Source: Brevinematales bacterium
GTDB taxonomy: Bacteria > Spirochaetota > Brevinematia > Brevinematales > GWF1-51-8
DNA: 64,000 nucleotides
Assembly (NCBI GenBank): GCA_013177895.1
Contig: JABLXV010000018.1
Location: forward strand, 1-64,000
Direction of reading: 5' to 3'
Shown here: piece by piece, positions 60,856 through 64,000 of the stretch
How the letters are laid out: each line of letters starts with the position of its first letter
Position numbering within the stretch: position 1 is the stretch's first letter
Position numbers and translations under genes: made by a program
The notes under the pieces: generated by a model
Databases searched by the model: none
What the model was told of the DNA's origin: nothing
The model's input: only the letters and a program-made list of their open reading frames with translations

Positions 60856-61524
60856 ATGCTGGAATTAAAAAACATCCTCGAAGATGTAGTTATGGATGTT
60901 ATCAACGATCTTGAAAATTCCAAGCAGGGGTCGATAACTCAGAACCAGAAGGTCGAATTGGCGTCGTATGTACTGAACAGGATTAAGCCGATGTACATAA
61001 CGAGCGACCGCGGGTTTACCAATATTGTCAACAAGTACAAGAACGATCCCCAATTCCTCGCGGATATAATGATACGTGTCGATGAAGCTCTCAAGCTGGT
61101 AAAGAAGACGAGCATCAGCGCGCAGAACGATCAGGACTTCGATAAATCCAAGCCGTATTTTATTTTCCCGAAAATCATCGGCAGGGTGATCTCCTCGCGG
61201 AGCATGATGCCGGTCGAGGATGCTACTGCGCAGTTGTTTATTAACGGGAAATTGTCCAAGATGGAATTTTCCGACTGGAATAATCCCGTGGTACTGAAAA
61301 AGGGTGACGACGGTTCGTACTCGTTCGCGCCCGCCCCTCAGCCCGCCGATAGCGCCGGTCAGACGACCCGTTTCGAGATAAAGATTCAGATTGAAAAAGA
61401 GGGGAAGGTCGACAGCAAGTTCCTCTCGCTCGAACTGAAATCCGACTTTATCCAGAATGTCCAGATTCAATTCAAGGAAAATGTCCTGCGGGTGGAAGAC
61501 TTCTACGTCGCGATGGAAAGCTAG
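60856..61524 (+). CDS. ComFB-domain protein with C-terminal extension
   Basis: The first 100 residues match the ComFB family: LKNILEDVVMDVINDLEN, VELASYVLNRIKPMYITSDRGF, and a helix to about residue 80. Members of this family have been reported to bind cyclic dinucleotides. The rest (about 100-222) is an unfamiliar domain with IIGRVISSRSMMPVEDATAQLF (carboxypeptidase-regulatory-like start) and beta-type strands; total length is about twice a normal ComFB. AAAGGAG precedes the ATG. Confidence 0.75.
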   Translation: MLELKNILEDVVMDVINDLENSKQGSITQNQKVELASYVLNRIKPMYITSDRGFTNIVNKYKNDPQFLADIMIRVDEALKLVKKTSISAQNDQDFDKSKPYFIFPKIIGRVISSRSMMPVEDATAQLFINGKLSKMEFSDWNNPVVLKKGDDGSYSFAPAPQPADSAGQTTRFEIKIQIEKEGKVDSKFLSLELKSDFIQNVQIQFKENVLRVEDFYVAMES

Positions 61525-61554
61525 TCGAACAAACCTGTTTATTGCCTTCTATAT

Positions 61555-61879
61555 TATGGGCAGTTCTAAAAACTTCATGGAAATGTAATGAATACGTATA
61601 ATTATCGAATAAAGAAGAAATTACTATGTAATTTATTAAATAACAATAGAATAGATTGCTTCTACCGCGCTTCAATAATCTTTGTAACGCGGCATCGCAA
61701 TGACAGGGTTATTTTCTTATTTGGTAATCTCTGAATTATTATTAAGGGCACTTCTAATAACCGCCGATTCTCGGCGGCAAGGTAGTGCCCATTGGGCGTA
61801 TTCTATAAAACTACAACGCCATTTGTTATAAATGTTATGAGTTTTTAGAACCGCCCTTAAGTTATTAGAACTGCCCATA
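61555..61879. repeat. MITE-like element copy f, outer inverted repeat
   Basis: TATGGGCAGTTCTAAAAAC (61555-61573) is matched by the inverse of 61861-61879 at 18 of 19 positions. It contains the family core AGATTGCTTCTACCGCGC...GCGGCATCGCAATGAC (61651-61704). Confidence 0.8.
61744..61858. repeat. Nested inner inverted repeat
   Basis: AAGGGCACTTCTAATAACC at 61744 faces GTTTTTAGAACCGCCCTT at 61841-61858. Inside is a strong hairpin, CCGCCGATTCTCGGCGG, bracketed by GGGCAC...GTGCCC. It is nested in the 61555-61879 element with related ends. Confidence 0.75.
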
Positions 61880-61904
61880 TATCAGTCACTATCAAATTCC
61901 CTGT

Positions 61905-63476
61905 CTATGGATTTTGCGTGTTACGGTTCTGCCCGATATTCGCGATAATATACGCCACCGCTTCCATATACCCGTTTTTCTTCGCCTCGTCGAGAAGATG
62001 CAGGCTATAGCGGCTCTCGTTGAAAATAGTCACTATCTTGCGGAGCGTCTCTTCTTCCTCGGGAGCCTCGTTGATTACCTTGTCGATATATTCCATCGGG
62101 CCGTAATAGAAACGGTAGGGGATGGTGTAACGGTTCAGGACGTCGATCATGCGGACGAACTCGCGGATGATCGTCTTGATCTCGTTCTTTTTCTCGTCGG
62201 GCAGCTCGTTGTCGATATTAAATAACGCGAATAACTGCTGGGCGACCGGGCTCGCGAGTTCGCGGTCGGAGATATTACTCTTGAATTTATGCAGTCCGAA
62301 GATCGCGAGGAAGAGCCTTCCTATTAAGACAAACAATCCGCCGAAGACCTGCAAAATGGTCTTTACCCGTTTATAACGCCGTATCATAAACTCGACGAAC
62401 GGCGAACGCTTTTTATAACGGTACGCCGCGCTGAGAATCCCGCCGATAATCGCGAGGATGAGATAAAACCCGATAAACCCGGCGAGGATATAGACCAGCG
62501 GCAGGAGAGTGCGCATCCCGGTAACCTCTTCCGCATCGGGGCCTTCCTTCACCGTCAGTTGGGCGTTGGTATCCTCGATATATACCCCGTTCGTATTGGT
62601 GACTGTCTGGGGTTTTACAACCGGTTTTACGGTGAAATTGATTTTCTGGATTCCCGACGTCTGCTCGGTTATGAAACTGTTCAGCGTCTTCGACTGGATG
62701 ATCTGGTAGTTCCACGGTATCAGGAGCGGGATGACGATCACCGGGATGAAGAACCATACGAATATCTTGTTCCATCGCGCGGTCATCGACTTAGGCACGT
62801 CGTATCCCAACAGCTTCCACTCCAGCACGGATTTCATCTGGTACAAAATGAGGTATACCCCGATTGCCGCGACTGTGAATACCAGGAACGCGAGGGAGTA
62901 TATCCATTTAGCGGATGGGTCGCGGAGGAGGGTGACAAAAATCACCAGTAGGAACAGGAGGCCGAGATTTCCCGCGCCACCGGCGAACCGTTCGATCTCC
63001 ATATGCTTTTTGCTGCCCGCGTACACTTCCTTGAGAAAGGACATAAATTTTTCTTTATCGGCGATCGAATCTTCCATCCGAATAATTTTATCAAGGCTGC
63101 TGAACTTATTATTGACCAGCAGGAATATCCCTAGAATCAGTATGTAAATAGTCACTCCCGTGATAGCGATACCGATATCGTCGAGGTTATAGAACGTTTT
63201 CGGGGGCAGGGCGAAAAGCAGGGCGAATTTCGCCGCGTAGATGGTAATCATAGAAGCGGTGAACGCCGCGAATATCGCGAAGACGGGAGAAAGTTTCTTC
63301 GAATGATAGAACAGTGTCAGGAAAAAGGACGCGACGACGATATATCCGATAACCCAAAGGTACTGCAGACCCGTATCGAGCAGGTAGATGCAGAAGGAGT
63401 AATAAATAAGCGTAACCGCTGCGGAGGTGTATAACCAGAGGAAGACGCGGTATATTTTACGGCTGGCAGTCCACAT
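61905..63476 (-). CDS. Polytopic membrane protein, DUF4129-like C-terminus
   Basis: The 523-residue protein has about seven membrane helices in two groups with an extracytoplasmic loop (about 270-320), then a cytoplasmic tail with RYTIPYRFYYGPMEYIDKVI near residue 460, resembling the R..TP.Ey motif of DUF4129 proteins. Such proteins are often encoded beside DUF58, MoxR-type ATPase and transglutaminase-like genes; here a DUF58 gene is directly upstream, one base away. Function is not established. AAGGAT precedes the ATG. Confidence 0.6.
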   Translation of the reverse strand: MWTASRKIYRVFLWLYTSAAVTLIYYSFCIYLLDTGLQYLWVIGYIVVASFFLTLFYHSKKLSPVFAIFAAFTASMITIYAAKFALLFALPPKTFYNLDDIGIAITGVTIYILILGIFLLVNNKFSSLDKIIRMEDSIADKEKFMSFLKEVYAGSKKHMEIERFAGGAGNLGLLFLLVIFVTLLRDPSAKWIYSLAFLVFTVAAIGVYLILYQMKSVLEWKLLGYDVPKSMTARWNKIFVWFFIPVIVIPLLIPWNYQIIQSKTLNSFITEQTSGIQKINFTVKPVVKPQTVTNTNGVYIEDTNAQLTVKEGPDAEEVTGMRTLLPLVYILAGFIGFYLILAIIGGILSAAYRYKKRSPFVEFMIRRYKRVKTILQVFGGLFVLIGRLFLAIFGLHKFKSNISDRELASPVAQQLFALFNIDNELPDEKKNEIKTIIREFVRMIDVLNRYTIPYRFYYGPMEYIDKVINEAPEEEETLRKIVTIFNESRYSLHLLDEAKKNGYMEAVAYIIANIGQNRNTQNP

Positions 63477-63477
63477 A

Positions 63478-64000
63478 TCATATCCTTAATAAGTTAATCA
63501 GGTTACCCTCGATTTCCGCGTAGAAGGACTGGAACCCGATATTCCACAGGCTCATATCTTTCTGGATTTCCGGGCCGAGGTTGATGAGGGTGACCGTATG
63601 CCCGGTGCGGCGGAATTCGAGGAGTTTGTACAGCGAGGCCTCGTCGAGACGCGGGGTTACGAGGTAGATACACGTGCCCCATTTCAGGTTCAGCGCGGAC
63701 AGGTCGAGAAGGTTCTGTAACGGCGTCTGCGCGGCAGGCTCCATGAGCGACAGGGTGGTCAGCAGCCTCGTGAAATGCGCGTCGCCCTTATTGATTTCCG
63801 AGACCACCTTCGTATCGATCCTGTCGATCCGGCAGTTCACCGCTAACGCGATCTCCTGCCTGTAGATGAAGAGATGCCGGATGAACGACGCGGATATTTC
63901 GATGGCCTGTTCCATATAGTATTCTTTATTCCTGAAGTTGTAATCGTTCTCAAAAAGGTTCAGTATCAGCATACTTCCCGCGGATATGGCGGGCTGATAG
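63478..64000 (-). CDS. DUF58 family protein, C-terminal part (runs off the window)
   Basis: The reading frame is open through position 64000, so the gene is truncated by the window edge; the visible part is about 173 residues. It shows the DUF58 C-terminal pattern: EYYMEQAIEISASFIRHLF, then ALAVNCRIDRIDTK, SLMEPAAQTPLQNLLDL and a von-Willebrand-like strand IYLVTPRLDEASL. An internal ATG at 63972 is not the likely start. DUF58 proteins usually follow a MoxR AAA+ ATPase gene, which would lie outside. Confidence 0.7.
   Translation of the reverse strand, partial: YQPAISAGSMLILNLFENDYNFRNKEYYMEQAIEISASFIRHLFIYRQEIALAVNCRIDRIDTKVVSEINKGDAHFTRLLTTLSLMEPAAQTPLQNLLDLSALNLKWGTCIYLVTPRLDEASLYKLLEFRRTGHTVTLINLGPEIQKDMSLWNIGFQSFYAEIEGNLINLLRI

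Larger units (their letters stand above)
61525..61904. other. Gene-free gap with nested inverted-repeat element
   Basis: No gene seen. The gap is mostly one inverted-repeat element with a smaller one nested inside, described as separate entries. Confidence 0.7.

Overview
The window looks like a chromosomal segment from a diderm (outer-membrane-bearing) bacterium with roughly 50% GC. It has no tRNA, rRNA, CRISPR array or transposase gene that I can see. Outer-membrane evidence is an apolipoprotein N-acyltransferase (Lnt), several lipoproteins with clear lipoboxes, a SurA-like periplasmic chaperone and at least two predicted outer-membrane barrels. The mix of CimA, HisZ, a 7TM-DISM chemotaxis-type receptor, ComFB, DUF58/DUF4129-type genes and many secreted small paralogues would fit a deep-branching spirochaete-like or related anaerobe, but nothing here proves the phylum. 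Initiation is mostly strong GGAGG plus ATG, with several GTG and TTG starts, and many promoters match the sigma-70 TTGACA-17-TATAAT pattern.

Layout. 1-435: eight tandem 37-bp repeats, then a cluster of TGCACA motifs. 436-4342 (minus): lnt, hisZ, purA. 4417-6964 (minus): five adjacent paralogues of an unnamed two-helix membrane protein. 7010-9316: 7TM-DISM/MCP receptor. 9389-15692 (minus): housekeeping run cimA, murI, surA-like, ribH, nusB, mazG, a small charged protein and a prepilin-peptidase-like protein. 15832-18055 (plus): lemA, a secreted ankyrin protein and a DUF486 protein. 18039-19739 (minus): an AT-rich proteasome-fold protein, a 59-residue protein and a QueG-like iron-sulfur protein. 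19778-23636: secreted YD-repeat protein, duplicated-domain protein and an Omp85-like barrel. 23878-28812: methyltransferase, dodecin, a GAF/HATPase protein lacking the phospho-accepting His, and PTS enzyme I. 29048-30211: a secreted HExxH metalloprotease.

30375-36684 is the most unusual locus: a membrane sensor (PBP-PAS-GAF with no output domain), a serpin with a predicted P1 Arg, a second serpin that is a lipoprotein, a caspase-fold (orthocaspase-like) lipoprotein peptidase and a small unknown protein, all in the same direction. A protease encoded beside two suicide inhibitors of its own specificity class is a plausible undescribed envelope protease/inhibitor system.

36703-46668: GNAT, MBL hydrolase, a pair of Ser-rich paralogues, a lipoprotein divergent from a DUF4105-plus-barrel protein, YjbR, PilZ, panB, and two envelope proteins of a chaperone-like region. 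46865-50751: dnaA, an AT-rich intergenic candidate origin region, ribD and a TPR protein. 50755-56559: tldD, a coiled-coil protein, a GGDEF cyclase and glycogen phosphorylase. 56634-61524: MntA-type nucleotidyltransferase, an AT-rich membrane protein, a transglutaminase-like TPR protein, pyrK and ComFB. 61905-64000: DUF4129-like membrane protein and a truncated DUF58 protein.

The intergenic spaces hold a family of about six mosaic MITE-like elements with inverted ends and a shared core (GTCATTGCGA...AAGCAATCT), some carrying 16-bp microsatellite expansions. Three potential cyclic-dinucleotide proteins (PilZ, GGDEF, ComFB) lie within 17 kb of each other.
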